A DNA stretch of 64,000 nt, from positions 1,685,001-1,749,000 of the forward strand of contig NZ_SLYP02000001.1 of the NCBI RefSeq assembly GCF_004341505.2, given 5' to 3'. Each line of letters starts with the position of its first letter. The stretch's first letter is position 1. The stretch comes from Sphingomonas sp. JUb134. GTDB taxonomy: Bacteria > Pseudomonadota > Alphaproteobacteria > Sphingomonadales > Sphingomonadaceae. This document shows, in pieces, positions 49,536 through 60,603 of the stretch. A program made the translations under genes and the position numbers. The notes under the pieces were generated by a model. It saw only the letters and a program-made list of their open reading frames with translations. It ran no database searches and was not told where the DNA came from.

Positions 49536-51506
49536 ATGTCGTGGCCCTCCCGCCGGCTCGTCCTGCTCGCTGCCGCCGGGTGCGTCACCGCACTCGCGTC
49601 TGCAGGCGCGCGTGCGCAGCAGGCGCCCGCCACGCCGGCCCCTTCGGACGACCTGGGCTCGACCCTCGATCCAGCCTCGCCGCTGTCGCCGATGCCCGAC
49701 ATCGGCGTCGACTGGCCCGATCTGTCGCCGGACCCCGCAGAGGCGACCGCGTCGATGGACCAGACGGCCGACCTGGCGACGGTGGAGCGCCGCTACGGCT
49801 ATCGCGTCCTCGGCATCGAGGGGATCGGCGGCGACTTGTTCCGCGAGCGCTTCGACGAACTGTCGACGTTGCGGGCGAACGAGGCGCATGCCGCCAACGT
49901 GGCCCAGATCGATCGGCGCGCGCGCGAGGATGCAGCGCTGCTCAACGACCTGCTGCGCAACGAAGGCTATTTCGACGCGCGCGTGACGACGACGACGTCA
50001 GCGGAGGAGGGCAAGCTGCTCGTCACGCTGCAGGTCGAGCCCGGGCCGCTGTATCGCTTCCAGCAGGTGACGCTGCCGGGCGCCGAGGAAGCAGGTGCCA
50101 AGGCCCCGGCGCTCGCGACCGCGCTGGGTGTGAAGCCGCAGGACCCGGTCAACGGCGACGCGATCGAGGCGGGCGAGAAGCGGTTGCGCACCGCCGTCGG
50201 GCGGGAGGGGTTCCCCTTCGCGCGGGTGCGACCGCCGGTGGTGGTCGTGGATCATGCGACGCGCACCGCCACGCTGGAGATGCCGGTCACTCCCGGCGGG
50301 GAACGGCGCTTCGGCCGCATCAGCACGCCCGACGCGCGCGTGTTCGACGGCGAGCATGTGCAGGAGATCGCCCGCTTTGCTCCCGGCGATCCGTACGACG
50401 CGGCGGAGGTGGACGACCTGCGCCGCGCGATCATCCAGACGGGCTTGGTGTCTTCGGTCCGCGTGCGGGAGGTGGAGGGGCTTTCGCCCGGCTCCGTCGA
50501 CCTCAACGTCTTGCTCGAGCCGGCGCCGCCGCGAACGATCGCCGGCGAGCTGGGCTATGGCACGGGGGAGGGGGCGCGCGCAGAAGCGAGCTGGACGCAT
50601 CGCAACCTGTTCCCGCCAGAGGGGGCGCTGACGGTACGGGGCGTGCTCGGCACCCGCGAGCAGCTGGGTGCGCTCACCTTCCGCCGCAACAACTTCCGTG
50701 CACGCGACCGGGTCCTCACGGGTCAGATCTCCGCCTCGCACGTGGAGCGCGACGCCTATGAGGCAGATACCTTTTCCGTCTCGGGCGCGCTGGAGCGGCA
50801 GACCAACATCTTCTTCCAGAAGACCTGGACGTGGTCGCTCGGTGCCGAGTTGGTCGCCACCGACGAACGCGACGTGATCGTCTCCACCGGCGAGCCGCGG
50901 CGGCAGACCTATTTCATCGCGGCTGCGCCCACGTCGCTCAACTACGACGGGTCGGATGACCTGCTCAATCCGACCCGCGGCTTCCGGTTGGGAGCGCGGG
51001 TGAGCCCGGAACTGTCGCTGTCGGGCAAGGCGTTCGGCTATACCCGCGCGCAGATCGACGCCAGCGCCTACCAGCCCGTTCGCGATGGGGTGGTGGTGGC
51101 AGGGCGTGTGCGGCTGGGCTCGATCCTTGGTGCGCCGCGCGATGCGGTGGCGCCGTCCCGCCGCTTCTACGCGGGTGGCGGCGCGTCGGTGCGCGGCTAT
51201 GGCTATCAAGACATCGGCCCGCGCGACCCGAACAACGACCCGATCGGCGGGCGCAGCCTCGCGGAATTTTCGCTGGAGGCACGCGTGCGCGCCTTCGGCA
51301 ACTTCGGCGTGGTGCCGTTCCTCGACGGCGGCAACATCTACACCTCGACGCTGCCCGACTTTTCCGGCTTCCGCTACGGCGCGGGCCTGGGTGTCCGCTA
51401 TTATTCCAGCTTCGGGCCGATCCGCATCGACGTGGGAACGCCGCTCAACCCGCAAAAGGGCGACGCGCGCGTCGCCGTCTACGTCTCGCTGGGGCAGGCA
51501 TTTTGA
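49536..51506 (+). CDS. tamA: TamA-like outer-membrane assembly protein (656 aa)
   Basis: An Omp85-family outer-membrane beta-barrel with periplasmic POTRA domains. Signal peptide (RRLVLLAAAGCVTALASAGARA), POTRA domains at about 80-310 (ALLNDLLRNEGYFDARV, AVGREGFPFARV), then a bacterial surface antigen barrel from about 320 with GGGASVRGYGYQDIGP (the conserved loop-6 RGY) and a terminal aromatic (SLGQAF). TamA with TamB moves or inserts outer-membrane proteins or lipids. AGGGAAG precedes the ATG. The gene overlaps tamB by 4 bases, the standard gene order. Confidence 0.93.
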   Translation: MSWPSRRLVLLAAAGCVTALASAGARAQQAPATPAPSDDLGSTLDPASPLSPMPDIGVDWPDLSPDPAEATASMDQTADLATVERRYGYRVLGIEGIGGDLFRERFDELSTLRANEAHAANVAQIDRRAREDAALLNDLLRNEGYFDARVTTTTSAEEGKLLVTLQVEPGPLYRFQQVTLPGAEEAGAKAPALATALGVKPQDPVNGDAIEAGEKRLRTAVGREGFPFARVRPPVVVVDHATRTATLEMPVTPGGERRFGRISTPDARVFDGEHVQEIARFAPGDPYDAAEVDDLRRAIIQTGLVSSVRVREVEGLSPGSVDLNVLLEPAPPRTIAGELGYGTGEGARAEASWTHRNLFPPEGALTVRGVLGTREQLGALTFRRNNFRARDRVLTGQISASHVERDAYEADTFSVSGALERQTNIFFQKTWTWSLGAELVATDERDVIVSTGEPRRQTYFIAAAPTSLNYDGSDDLLNPTRGFRLGARVSPELSLSGKAFGYTRAQIDASAYQPVRDGVVVAGRVRLGSILGAPRDAVAPSRRFYAGGGASVRGYGYQDIGPRDPNNDPIGGRSLAEFSLEARVRAFGNFGVVPFLDGGNIYTSTLPDFSGFRYGAGLGVRYYSSFGPIRIDVGTPLNPQKGDARVAVYVSLGQAF

Positions 51507-54500
51507 GCGACGAGGACACGCCCGAAGCGCCGGTGGTCGCCGTGCGTCGGCGCGGGCGTTGGGCGCGGCGGATCGCGGGCGCGCTGCTGCTGGTGCTGGG
51601 CGCGATCGCGGCGCTCCTGCTGCTGCTCGACACGGGGCCCGGCCACCGTCTGATCGCAAATCGGGTGGCTGCGCTCCAGCCCAAGGACGGCATGCGCTAC
51701 CGCATCGGCCGCATCGAGGGCTCGATCTACGGCCGGGCGCGGCTGATCGACGTGCGCGTCTACGATCCCAAGGGGCTGGTCTTCCGCGCGCCGGTCGCCA
51801 ACCTCGACTGGAGCCCGTTTGCCTGGTTTTCGAACCGGCTCGACATCACCCGCCTGGTGATTCCGCGCGGCATCCTCGCGAAATTGCCGCAGCCGCGCCC
51901 GACGGGTCGCAAGGGGCCCATCCTTCCCGGGTTCGACATCCGCATCGGCGCCCTCCGCATCGATCGGCTGGAGGTGGAGCCCGCAGTCACGGGCGTGGCG
52001 CGCGTCGGCCGGCTACAGGGCCGGGCCGACATCCGCTCCGGCCGCGCGCTGGTCGATCTCGCCGCGCGCATCGACGGCAGCGATCTGTTGCGCGTCCATC
52101 TGGATGCAGAGCCCGACCGCGATCGCTTCGAGGTCGCCACCCGCGCGATCGGCCGCGCCGACGGCGTCCTGGCCCGGCTCTCGGGCATCCGGTGCCCGCT
52201 GACCCTGCGCATCGACGGCGACGGCACCTGGACCCGCTGGCAAGGCAGCGCGCTCGGGATCGCCGGCGACACGCGCGTCATCGATCTCACCCTCGGCAAT
52301 CGTGCGGGCGCCTATACGCTCGGCGGCACGCTCGCGCCGGCATCGCTGCTCCACGGCAAGCTCCAGCGGCTGTCCGCACCACGCGTCCTCGTCAACGGCG
52401 CTGCGACGCTGGCCAATCGCCGGCTGGAGGGACGGCTGGGCCTTCGCTCCCGTGCGCTCGCGCTGGAGGCGGAGGGTGGCCTCGACCTCGCACGCCGCGG
52501 CTATCGCGACCTGCGCCTCCACGCGCGGCTGCTTCAGCCGACGGCGCTGTTCCCGAACATGTCGGGCCGCAACATCGAACTGCGCGCGATCCTGGAGGGG
52601 GAGTTCGCGACCGCCGCGTTCGACTATCGGCTCACGGCCGATCGCCTCGCGTTCGACGACACCGGCTTCGAGGGTGCTCGTGCCAGCGGCAAGGGCCGGC
52701 TTTCGCCGGCGCCCGTGACGGTGCCGATCCGGGTGACGGCCCAGCGCGTGACCGGCGTGGGAGACGTCGCGGGCGGCATCCTTCGCAACCTGTCGGTCGA
52801 CGGCGCGCTGAAGGTGACCGCGCGCACGCTGACGGGCACGAACCTTCGGCTGCGCTCGGACAAGCTCAACGGCACGATCATGCTGGTGCTCGATCTGCGG
52901 AACGGGCGCTATGAAGTCGGGCTCACCGGCGGGCTCCGGCGGTACCTGATCCCAGGGCTCGGCATCGTCGACGTCCAGTCGCGGCTGACGGTGGTGCCGG
53001 GCCCGAACGGGCGGGGGACGCGGATCGTCGGGCGGGGTGCCGCGCAGATGGTGCGGCTGGACAATGGATTCTTCCGCTCGCTCACCGAAGGCCTGCCCCG
53101 AATCACCACCGGGCTTGAGCGGGGCGCCGATGGCGTGCTCTACTTCCGCAACCTCGTCCTGACCTCGCCGGGGCTGACGCTCAGCGGCAACGGCTTGCGG
53201 CGGCGTGACGGCACCTTCCGCTTCGTGGGCCAGGGCCGCCAGCGGACCTATGGCCCGGTATCGCTCGTGCTCGACGGGCGTATCGAGAAGCCGACGCTCG
53301 ACCTGCGCTTCCAGCGGCCGAACGACACGCTCGGGCTCCGCGACGTGACTGCGCACCTCGATCCGACGGCGGAGGGCTTCGCCTTCACCGCTGGGGGCGG
53401 CTCTCGTCTCGGCCCGTTCACGGGCGCCGGGCGCATCCTGCTCCCGCGCGGCCAGGACGCGAGCATCGCCGTCGATCGCCTGGACGTGAGCGGCACCCGC
53501 GCGAGCGGCGCGATCGCGATCGTCGAGGGCGGGTTCGACGGACGACTGGCATTCGGGGGCGGCGGCCTCTCGGGCGAAATCCGCTTCGTGCCCCAGGGCG
53601 GCATCCAGCGCATCGACATCGCCGCCGATGCTCGCAACGCGCAGTTGGGCGGGCAGGGACGGGTGCGCACCGGCCGGCTGGAGGCAAGCCTGCTGCTCGA
53701 TCCGGATAGGACCACGATCGATGCCACCCTGACGGCGCAAGGGCTGCGTCGTGGCGCGCTCTCCATCGCGCGGCTTGCCGCCAACGCCAAGCTGCGGGGC
53801 GGCGAGGGCGAGGTGCGGGCTTCCATTGCCGGTTCTCAGGGGCGCGCCTTTGCGATCCAGTCGGTCACCCAGGTGACCGCCGACGAATATCGCGTGCAGG
53901 CCCAGGGTAGCCTCGACGGCCGCACGCTTCGGCTCGAGACGCCGGCGGTGATCCGGCGCGAGGCGGACGGCGGCTGGCGGATCGCGCCGACCCGCTTCAC
54001 CTTCGCCGGCGGGGAGGCGCAGGCGTCCGGCCGCTTCGGCGGCGGCGACACGGAAGTCGCGTTGCAACTCACCCGCATGCCGCTGACGGTGCTGGACATC
54101 GGCTATCCCGGGCTGGGCCTCAGCGGCAACGCCTCGGGCAAGCTCGATTATGCCCTACGTGACGGCGTGCCGAGCGGCCGGGTCAACATGACGGTGCGCG
54201 GCCTGTCGCGCGCCAGCTTGGTGCTTGCCTCGCGACCGATCGACATCGGCCTGGCCGCCGTGCTCGACTCCAACAAGATCGGCGCGCGTGCGCTGTTGGC
54301 CAGCGGCGGCAAGATCATCGGCCGTGCCCAGGCCCGGCTCGCACCGCTGGGGAGCGGCGGCACGCTGGCCAGCCGCATCGCCAATGCACCGCTCGCCGCG
54401 CAGCTCCGCTACGACGGCCCCGCCGATACGCTGTGGCGGGCTACGGGGATCGAGCTGTTCGACCTTTCCGGGCCCCTCGCGATCGGCGCCGATGTCAGCG

Positions 54501-55672
54501 GCCGGCTGGCCGATCCGCAGATCCGCGGATCGCTCCGGGCCACCAACGCCCGGATCGAGAGCGGCGCCACGGGCACGGTCCTGACCCAGGTGAACGCGCA
54601 AGGCCGCTTCGGCGGATCGCGGCTGGTGATCGACCGCTTCTCCGCCAGCGACGGTCGCTCGGGGCAGGTGAGCGGCACCGGCACGTTCGATCTCGCGGCC
54701 GTGCGCGGCTTCGGCATCGACCTGGCGCTGGAGGCGCAGCGCGCCCGGCTGATCAACACGGACACGCTGGCCGCCACCGTCACCGGCCCGATCACCATCC
54801 GGTCGGACGGATCGGGCGGCACCATCGGCGGCGAAGTGCGCCTGAACGAGGGCCGCTATCAGCTCGGCAAGGCGTCGGCGAGCGCACCCCTGCCGCGCAT
54901 CGCCATTCGCGAGATCAACCTGCCCGGCGGCGACGAGCAGGACGAGGTTCCCCGCCGCCCGTGGCGGTTGAACCTGCAGGCGCGCGCCAGCAAGGGGCTG
55001 ATGGTATCCGGCCTCGGCCTCAGCAGCGAATGGTCTGCCGATCTTACCATCCGCGGCGAGCCCACCAACCCGTCGATCCGCGGTCGTGCCGACCTCGTGC
55101 AGGGCGATGTCGAGTTCGCGGGCCGCGAGTTCGAGCTGGAGCGCGGCAACATTCGCTTTGATGGGTCCGTGCCCGCGAACCCCGCGCTCGACATCTCCGC
55201 TGATGCGGACGCGGAGGGATTGAACGCCAACATCCGTGTGACCGGCACGGCGCTCAAGCCGGAGATCGACTTCACCAGCACGCCGGCGCTGCCGCAGGAC
55301 GAGCTGCTTTCGCGGCTGCTGTTCGGCACCTCCATCACCAACCTCTCGGCGCCGGAGGCGCTGCAGCTCGCAGCCGCGGTGGCGGCGCTGCAGGATGGGG
55401 ACACCGGGCTCAACCCGATCAATGCCGTGCGCCGCGCGACCGGGCTTGACCGCCTGCGCATCCTGCCGGCCGACCCGCAGACCGGGCAGGGCACGTCGGT
55501 CGCTGCGGGCAAGTATCTGACGCGGCGCTTCTATGCGGAGATCGTCACCGACGGGCAGGGCTATTCGGCGACCAACGTGGAGTTCCGCGTCACGCGCTGG
55601 CTCTCGCTGCTCTCCTCCATTTCCACCATCGGTCGCCAGAGCGCTAACCTTCGCGTTTCGCGGGATTATTGA
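51503..55672 (+). CDS. tamB: TamB-like translocation/assembly protein (1389 aa)
   Basis: A long periplasm-spanning protein anchored in the inner membrane by one N-terminal helix (IAGALLLVLGAIAALLLLLD, about 25-44). The remainder is a regular beta-rich, taco-like repeat and ends with the DUF490 domain (LVQGDVEFAGREFELERGNI, LPQDELLSRLLFG, GQGYSATNVEFRVTRWLSLL). TamB-like proteins form hydrophobic grooves thought to carry phospholipids to the outer membrane. The TTG start at 51503 overlaps the tamA stop by 4 bases (TTGA). Length is close to E. coli TamB (1259) with additional repeats. Confidence 0.92.
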   Translation: MSDEDTPEAPVVAVRRRGRWARRIAGALLLVLGAIAALLLLLDTGPGHRLIANRVAALQPKDGMRYRIGRIEGSIYGRARLIDVRVYDPKGLVFRAPVANLDWSPFAWFSNRLDITRLVIPRGILAKLPQPRPTGRKGPILPGFDIRIGALRIDRLEVEPAVTGVARVGRLQGRADIRSGRALVDLAARIDGSDLLRVHLDAEPDRDRFEVATRAIGRADGVLARLSGIRCPLTLRIDGDGTWTRWQGSALGIAGDTRVIDLTLGNRAGAYTLGGTLAPASLLHGKLQRLSAPRVLVNGAATLANRRLEGRLGLRSRALALEAEGGLDLARRGYRDLRLHARLLQPTALFPNMSGRNIELRAILEGEFATAAFDYRLTADRLAFDDTGFEGARASGKGRLSPAPVTVPIRVTAQRVTGVGDVAGGILRNLSVDGALKVTARTLTGTNLRLRSDKLNGTIMLVLDLRNGRYEVGLTGGLRRYLIPGLGIVDVQSRLTVVPGPNGRGTRIVGRGAAQMVRLDNGFFRSLTEGLPRITTGLERGADGVLYFRNLVLTSPGLTLSGNGLRRRDGTFRFVGQGRQRTYGPVSLVLDGRIEKPTLDLRFQRPNDTLGLRDVTAHLDPTAEGFAFTAGGGSRLGPFTGAGRILLPRGQDASIAVDRLDVSGTRASGAIAIVEGGFDGRLAFGGGGLSGEIRFVPQGGIQRIDIAADARNAQLGGQGRVRTGRLEASLLLDPDRTTIDATLTAQGLRRGALSIARLAANAKLRGGEGEVRASIAGSQGRAFAIQSVTQVTADEYRVQAQGSLDGRTLRLETPAVIRREADGGWRIAPTRFTFAGGEAQASGRFGGGDTEVALQLTRMPLTVLDIGYPGLGLSGNASGKLDYALRDGVPSGRVNMTVRGLSRASLVLASRPIDIGLAAVLDSNKIGARALLASGGKIIGRAQARLAPLGSGGTLASRIANAPLAAQLRYDGPADTLWRATGIELFDLSGPLAIGADVSGRLADPQIRGSLRATNARIESGATGTVLTQVNAQGRFGGSRLVIDRFSASDGRSGQVSGTGTFDLAAVRGFGIDLALEAQRARLINTDTLAATVTGPITIRSDGSGGTIGGEVRLNEGRYQLGKASASAPLPRIAIREINLPGGDEQDEVPRRPWRLNLQARASKGLMVSGLGLSSEWSADLTIRGEPTNPSIRGRADLVQGDVEFAGREFELERGNIRFDGSVPANPALDISADADAEGLNANIRVTGTALKPEIDFTSTPALPQDELLSRLLFGTSITNLSAPEALQLAAAVAALQDGDTGLNPINAVRRATGLDRLRILPADPQTGQGTSVAAGKYLTRRFYAEIVTDGQGYSATNVEFRVTRWLSLLSSISTIGRQSANLRVSRDY

Positions 55673-55739
55673 TCGGCACCTCCGGCGCGGTCGGGCGTTG
55701 AGCACAGCGGAAAACTGGTGCTGGGGGACCCGCGTTCGC

Positions 55740-57515
55740 ATGACAACGCCGCAAATCCTGTCCGTCTGCGTGCTGACGGGCATGATGCTGCTCTTCATCT
55801 GGGGGAAGTTCCGCTACGATGTGACGGCGGTCATCGCCCTGCTCGCGGCGATCGGCTTGGGCCTGGTGAAGCCGGAGGACGCCTTCAGCGGCTTCTCCGA
55901 TGACATCGTCGTGATCGTCGCCTCCGCGCTGGTCATCAGCGGCGCCGTCCAGCGCTCCGGGGTGATCGAACGGATGCTCCGGGTGGTGCAGAAATATGTG
56001 ACCCGGCTGCCCTCGCAACTCATGGTGCTGTGCGCCTCGGTGGGATTCGCTTCCGCGCTGGTGAAGAACATCGGTGCGCTCGCTATGTTGATGCCCGCCG
56101 CCTTTCAGATGGCGAAGCGCTCCAAGAGCTCGCCTTCGGCGCTGCTGATGCCGATGTCGTTCGCGTCGCTGCTGGGCGGCCTCATGACCCTTGTCGGCAC
56201 CTCGCCGAACATCATCGTCAGCCGCGTGCGCGAGGACATGACGGGCACGCCGTTCCGCATGTTCGACTATCTGCCGGTGGGCCTTGGCCTGACGCTCATG
56301 GGACTAGTCTTTCTCCGCTTCGGCTACCGCCTGCTGCCGGGCGACCGTCGCGCCGCGCCGACGATGGGCGAGGCGCTGGACATCCAGGACTATGTGACCG
56401 AGGCGCGCGTCGCCGAGCGATCGGAGGCGGTGGGGGAGACCATCGCCGCCTTTGTCGCCCGCCACGGCCATGACGTCACCGTCACGCAGGTGCTGCGCGC
56501 CGGGATCCGCACGACACCCTGGCGCGAGCTCGAGCTCCGCGCCGGCGACGTGCTGATCCTGGGCGGCGCACCCGACACGCTCGAACAGGTCATCGCCGGC
56601 GACGGGCTGGAGCTGGAGGGGCACGACCGCGCCCAGCCGCAGGGCAGCGAGCACGACGAGGTCGGCGTGATCGAAGCCGTGCTCGGCGCCGACTCGGTGC
56701 TCGTCGGCCAGACCGCCGGACGCATGCTGCTCCAGGCCCGCTATGGGGTGAACCTGATTGCGATCTCGCGCCGGGGCGAGCGGCTGACGCGCCGCCTCGC
56801 GAACACCGTGCTCTGCCCCGGCGACGTGGTGGTGCTGCAGGGGCCGCTCGGGCTGCTGCCGGAGCGACTTCGCATGCTGGGCTGCCTGCCGCTCGCCGAA
56901 CGCTCGCTGCGGCTGGGCAACGCGCGCAAGGGGCTTCTGCCGCTGGCGGTGCTGGCGGTCGCGATGGCCGCGACGGCCAGCGGGCTCGTCCCGGTGGCGG
57001 TCGCCTTCTTCGCGGCTGCGGCCGTCGTGATCCTCACCGGATCGCTGCCGGTGCGGGACGCATATAGCCATATCGAATGGCCGATCCTGGTGATGCTGGG
57101 CGCGCTGATCCCGGTTAGCGATACGCTGCGCACGACGGGCATGAGCGACATCATCGGCGTCTGGCTCGCGCAGACGGCGGCGTCGCTCCCTGTCTGGGGT
57201 GCGGTGGGCCTGATCTTGGTCGCCGCGATGGCGGTGACGCCGTTCCTCAACAACGCGGCCACCGTGCTGGTGATGGCGCCGATCGCCGCCACGTTCGCAG
57301 GCGATCTGGGGTACCGGCCCGAGGCGTTCCTGATGGCGACGGCCGTGGGTGCGGGCTGCGACTTCCTCACCCCGATCGGGCACCAGTGCAACACGCTGGT
57401 GATGGGCCCCGGCGGCTACCGCTTCGGCGACTATGCGCGGCTGGGGGCACCGCTGTCGGTGCTCGTCCTGCTGTTGGGGACGCCCTTGATCCTGTGGGTA
57501 TGGCCGGTGCACTGA
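55740..57515 (+). CDS. SLC13-type anion permease with TrkA-C domains (591 aa)
   Basis: A polytopic permease of the DASS/SLC13 (YfbS/CitT-like) group. Membrane segments flank a central soluble region (about 215-370) containing two TrkA-C/RCK-C-like domains (RTTPWRELELRAGDVLILGG and GDVVVLQGPLGLLPERLRML). Signature loops are NIGALAMLMPAAFQMAKR, GGLMTLVGTSPNIIVSR and FLNNAATVLVMAPIAATFA. Substrates of such proteins are sulfate, dicarboxylates or other anions; which one is not clear. GGGGGA lies 11 bases before the ATG. The gene stands alone 67 bases after tamB. Confidence 0.9.
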   Translation: MTTPQILSVCVLTGMMLLFIWGKFRYDVTAVIALLAAIGLGLVKPEDAFSGFSDDIVVIVASALVISGAVQRSGVIERMLRVVQKYVTRLPSQLMVLCASVGFASALVKNIGALAMLMPAAFQMAKRSKSSPSALLMPMSFASLLGGLMTLVGTSPNIIVSRVREDMTGTPFRMFDYLPVGLGLTLMGLVFLRFGYRLLPGDRRAAPTMGEALDIQDYVTEARVAERSEAVGETIAAFVARHGHDVTVTQVLRAGIRTTPWRELELRAGDVLILGGAPDTLEQVIAGDGLELEGHDRAQPQGSEHDEVGVIEAVLGADSVLVGQTAGRMLLQARYGVNLIAISRRGERLTRRLANTVLCPGDVVVLQGPLGLLPERLRMLGCLPLAERSLRLGNARKGLLPLAVLAVAMAATASGLVPVAVAFFAAAAVVILTGSLPVRDAYSHIEWPILVMLGALIPVSDTLRTTGMSDIIGVWLAQTAASLPVWGAVGLILVAAMAVTPFLNNAATVLVMAPIAATFAGDLGYRPEAFLMATAVGAGCDFLTPIGHQCNTLVMGPGGYRFGDYARLGAPLSVLVLLLGTPLILWVWPVH

Positions 57516-57612
57516 TCCGGCCCGGGAGGGTGCATCGGGTCGCGGCGCTATGGGCCGGGCGCTCCTGGGAACGGCAGGACCCCGGAAGAGAGGCTGCCTG
57601 GCGGCGGAGTCG

Positions 57613-57816
57613 TTAGCCGCGCATCCGTCGTGCGATCAGGATCGCGACCAGCCCTGCGACGGCGGTGACGGTGCCGGTGAGCACCCAGTCATATTGGTCG
57701 ATCATGAAGCTGGAGGCCGGCCAGCGGATGATGCCCACCCCCTGGCCGATCCAGAACAGCCCGACGATCGCCGCGACCGCGCCGGCGATCATCAGCAATC
57801 GTCGGGACACGCGCAT
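57613..57816 (-). CDS. Small two-span membrane protein (67 aa)
   Basis: Starts RRLLMIAGAVAAIVGLFWIG after the initiator Met-Arg-Val-Ser, with a second hydrophobic segment WVLTGTVTAVAGLVAILIA and a basic end RRMRG. No family recognised. The ATG overlaps the gltA stop by one base (TGATG), so it is translated from the citrate synthase transcript. Membrane partner for a metabolic operon is not evident; function unknown. Confidence 0.65.
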   Translation of the reverse strand: MRVSRRLLMIAGAVAAIVGLFWIGQGVGIIRWPASSFMIDQYDWVLTGTVTAVAGLVAILIARRMRG

Positions 57817-59099
57817 CAGCGCTGGCCGATCTCGACATAGTCGCGCTGCGTCGGGCCCGTGTAGAGCTGACGCGGACGACCGATCTTCTGCGCGGGATCC
57901 GAGATCATCTCGTTCCACTGCGCGACCCAGCCGACGGTGCGGGCGAGCGCGAAGAGCACGGTGAACATCTCGGTCGGGAAGCCGATCGCCGACAGGATCA
58001 CGCCCGAATAGAAGTCCACGTTCGGGTAGAGCTTCTTGTCGATGAAATACTGGTCCTTGAGCGCGATCTGCTCGAGCTCGCGGGCGGTATCCAGCACCGG
58101 ATCGTTGATGCCGAGCTTGTCCAGCACCTCGGTCGCGGCCTTCGACAGCACCTTCGCGCGCGGGTCGAAGTTCTTGTAGACGCGATGGCCGAAGCCCATC
58201 AGGCGGAACGGATCGTCCTTGTTCTTTGCACGCGCGATGTACTCGGGGATGCGATCCGGGGTGCCGATCTCGCGCAGCATGTTGAGCGCCGCCTCGTTGG
58301 CGCCGCCATGTGCCGGGCCCCACAGGCAGGCGATACCGGCCGCGATGCACGCGAACGGGTTGGCGCCCGACGAACCGGCGAGACGCACGGTCGAGGTCGA
58401 AGCGTTCTGCTCGTGATCGGCGTGGAGGATGAAGATCTTGTCCATCGCCGATTCGATGACCGGATCGACCTCATACTCCTCGGCCGGCACGCCGAAGGTC
58501 ATGCGCAGGAAGTTGCCCGTGTAGGACAGCTTGTTGTCCGGATAGAGGAACGGCTGGCCCACCGAGTACTTGTACGCCATCGCCGCGATCGTCGGCATCT
58601 TGGCGATCAGGCGGTGGCTGGCGATCTGCCGCTGCACCGGATCCGTGATGTCGGTCGAGTCGTGGTAGAAGGCGGAAAGCGCGCCGACGACGCCGCACAG
58701 GATCGCCATCGGGTGGGCATCGCGACGGAAGCCACGATAGAAGTTCGCCAGCTGCTCATGCACCATGGTGTGGCGCGTGATGGTGTTGGTGAACTTGTCC
58801 AGCTCGCCCTGGTTCGGCAGCTCGCCGTTCAGCAGCAGGTAGCTGACTTCCATGAAGCTCGACTTTTCGGCGAGCTGGTCAATCGGGTAGCCGCGGTGCA
58901 GCAGCACGCCCTGATCGCCGTCGATATAGGTCAGGCCCGACTCGCAGCTCGCGGTCGAGGTGAAGCCGGGATCGTAGGTGAAGGCGCCGGTCTGCGCATA
59001 GAGCTTGCGGATGTCGATGACGTCCGGTCCGACCGTGCCCGAGAGCACCGGATAGTCACCGTCCTTGCCCGCTACCTGCAACTTGGCGGTCTCGCTCAT
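57816..59099 (-). CDS. gltA: Citrate synthase (427 aa)
   Basis: Condenses acetyl-CoA and oxaloacetate to citrate, the entry of the TCA cycle. Type II hexameric form by length. It shows the start [28 protein letters not shown] with a catalytic His, [16 protein letters not shown] with the second His, and WVAQWNEM near the C-terminus. AAAGGA lies upstream of the ATG. It follows gltX by 18 bases on the same strand, so a shared transcript is likely. Confidence 0.97.
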   Translation of the reverse strand: MSETAKLQVAGKDGDYPVLSGTVGPDVIDIRKLYAQTGAFTYDPGFTSTASCESGLTYIDGDQGVLLHRGYPIDQLAEKSSFMEVSYLLLNGELPNQGELDKFTNTITRHTMVHEQLANFYRGFRRDAHPMAILCGVVGALSAFYHDSTDITDPVQRQIASHRLIAKMPTIAAMAYKYSVGQPFLYPDNKLSYTGNFLRMTFGVPAEEYEVDPVIESAMDKIFILHADHEQNASTSTVRLAGSSGANPFACIAAGIACLWGPAHGGANEAALNMLREIGTPDRIPEYIARAKNKDDPFRLMGFGHRVYKNFDPRAKVLSKAATEVLDKLGINDPVLDTARELEQIALKDQYFIDKKLYPNVDFYSGVILSAIGFPTEMFTVLFALARTVGWVAQWNEMISDPAQKIGRPRQLYTGPTQRDYVEIGQR

Positions 59100-59117
59100 C
59101 GGGTGTCGTCCTTTCGT

Positions 59118-60563
59118 TCAGTGGTTGGCCGGAACGGCCATCTGGTCGGCGATGCGGCCGAGGCTTTCCTCGCGGCCGAGCAGTTCGAGAACGTCGAAGA
59201 TGCCCGGCGAGGTGCGGCGACCGGTCAGTGCGGCGCGAAGCGGCTGTGCGACTGCACCCAGCTTCACTCCGGCTGCGTCCGCCACGCTGCGTACCGCATG
59301 TTCTGTCGTCTCCGTATCCCACCGCTCGACCGCGTCAAGCGCCGTGTGCAGCTGCGAAAGCAGCGCGGGCGCATCGCCGGCCAACAGGGGCGCCGCCGAC
59401 TCCTCGATCGGCAGCGGGCGAGTGGCGAACAGGAAGGCGGTGTTGTCTGCGAGTTCGTTGAGATCGGCCGCGCGCGGCTTCAGCGCCGGCATGGCGCGGC
59501 GCAGCAGATCGAGCCCCGCTGCGTCCGGAGCCTGCGGCAGGCGCGCCGCGACGAGATCGGCGAGTCGAGCGTCGTCCGCCTCGCGAATATAGTGGCCGTT
59601 GACGTGCGCGAGCTTCTTGAGATCGAAGCGCGCGGGCGAGCGGCCGACGCCGGCGAGATCGAACACCTCCACCGCGCGATCGCGGCTGATGATCTCCTCG
59701 TCGCCATGGCCCCAGCCCAAGCGCAGCAGATAGTTGTTGAGCGCTTCGGGCAGGATGCCGAGTTCATCGCGATAGGCGTCGACACCCAGCGCGCCGTGGC
59801 GCTTGGAAAGCTTGGCGCCGTCCGCCCCGTGGATCAGCGGGACGTGCGCATAGACCGGGTCCGGCCAGCCACCCTCGACGGCGTCCATCGCGCGGATCAG
59901 CGCCAGCTGCCGGAACGCGTTGTTGAGATGGTCGTCGCCGCGGATCACATGGGTCACGCCCATGTCATGGTCGTCGACCACCACCGCCAGCATGTAGGTG
60001 GGGGTGCCGTCGGAGCGCAGCAGCACGAAGTCGTCGAGCTCGGCATTGGCGACGGTGACGTCGCCCTGCACCCGGTCCGGGATCGTGACCGCGCCGTCCT
60101 TCGGCGCCTTCAGCCGCACCACATAGGGCGCGCCTTCCGGTGCGGTGGCGGGATCGCAGTCGCGCCAGCGGCCGTCGTAGCGGATCGGCTTGCCCTCGGC
60201 CCGCTGCTGCTCGCGCAGCGCCGTCAGTTCCTCGGCGGTGGCGTAGCATTTGTAGGCATGGCCGGCGGCGAGCAGCTGGTGCGCGACTTCGGCATGGCGG
60301 TCGGCGCGCGAGAACTGGAACACGGCGTCGCCGTCCCAGTCGAGGCCCAGCCAGCGCATGCCGTCCAGGATCGCCTCGATCGCCGGCTCGGTCGAGCGGG
60401 CGCGGTCGGTATCCTCGATCCGGAGCAGGAACCTGCCGCCATGGTGGCGGGCATAGAGCCAGTTGAACAACGCGGTGCGCGCGCCGCCGATATGCAGGAA
60501 CCCCGTGGGGGAGGGGGCGAAGCGCGTGACGACTGCGCCTTCAGGCGAGGTTCCGGTATCCAT
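59118..60563 (-). CDS. gltX: Glutamyl-tRNA synthetase (481 aa)
   Basis: Class I synthetase charging tRNA-Glu (or tRNA-Gln in a non-discriminating form). HIGH-type motif [16 protein letters not shown] near residue 12-26 and KMSKS-type motif GAKLSKRHG in the middle; [10 protein letters not shown] is also conserved. The C-terminal anticodon-binding half is present. The ATG at 60563 gives the usual short N-terminus. It diverges from comEC (40 bases between starts). Many alphaproteobacteria have two GltX paralogues; I cannot tell which type this is. Confidence 0.95.
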   Translation of the reverse strand: MDTGTSPEGAVVTRFAPSPTGFLHIGGARTALFNWLYARHHGGRFLLRIEDTDRARSTEPAIEAILDGMRWLGLDWDGDAVFQFSRADRHAEVAHQLLAAGHAYKCYATAEELTALREQQRAEGKPIRYDGRWRDCDPATAPEGAPYVVRLKAPKDGAVTIPDRVQGDVTVANAELDDFVLLRSDGTPTYMLAVVVDDHDMGVTHVIRGDDHLNNAFRQLALIRAMDAVEGGWPDPVYAHVPLIHGADGAKLSKRHGALGVDAYRDELGILPEALNNYLLRLGWGHGDEEIISRDRAVEVFDLAGVGRSPARFDLKKLAHVNGHYIREADDARLADLVAARLPQAPDAAGLDLLRRAMPALKPRAADLNELADNTAFLFATRPLPIEESAAPLLAGDAPALLSQLHTALDAVERWDTETTEHAVRSVADAAGVKLGAVAQPLRAALTGRRTSPGIFDVLELLGREESLGRIADQMAVPANH

Positions 60564-60603
60564 ACTTGCGCGCAACTGCGCCTGCTCCCAAGCTCGAACA
60601 ATC

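Noticed and set aside
52013..54067. Long minus-strand open frame inside tamB
   Set aside because: Antisense shadow of tamB with no recognisable domain and skewed composition.
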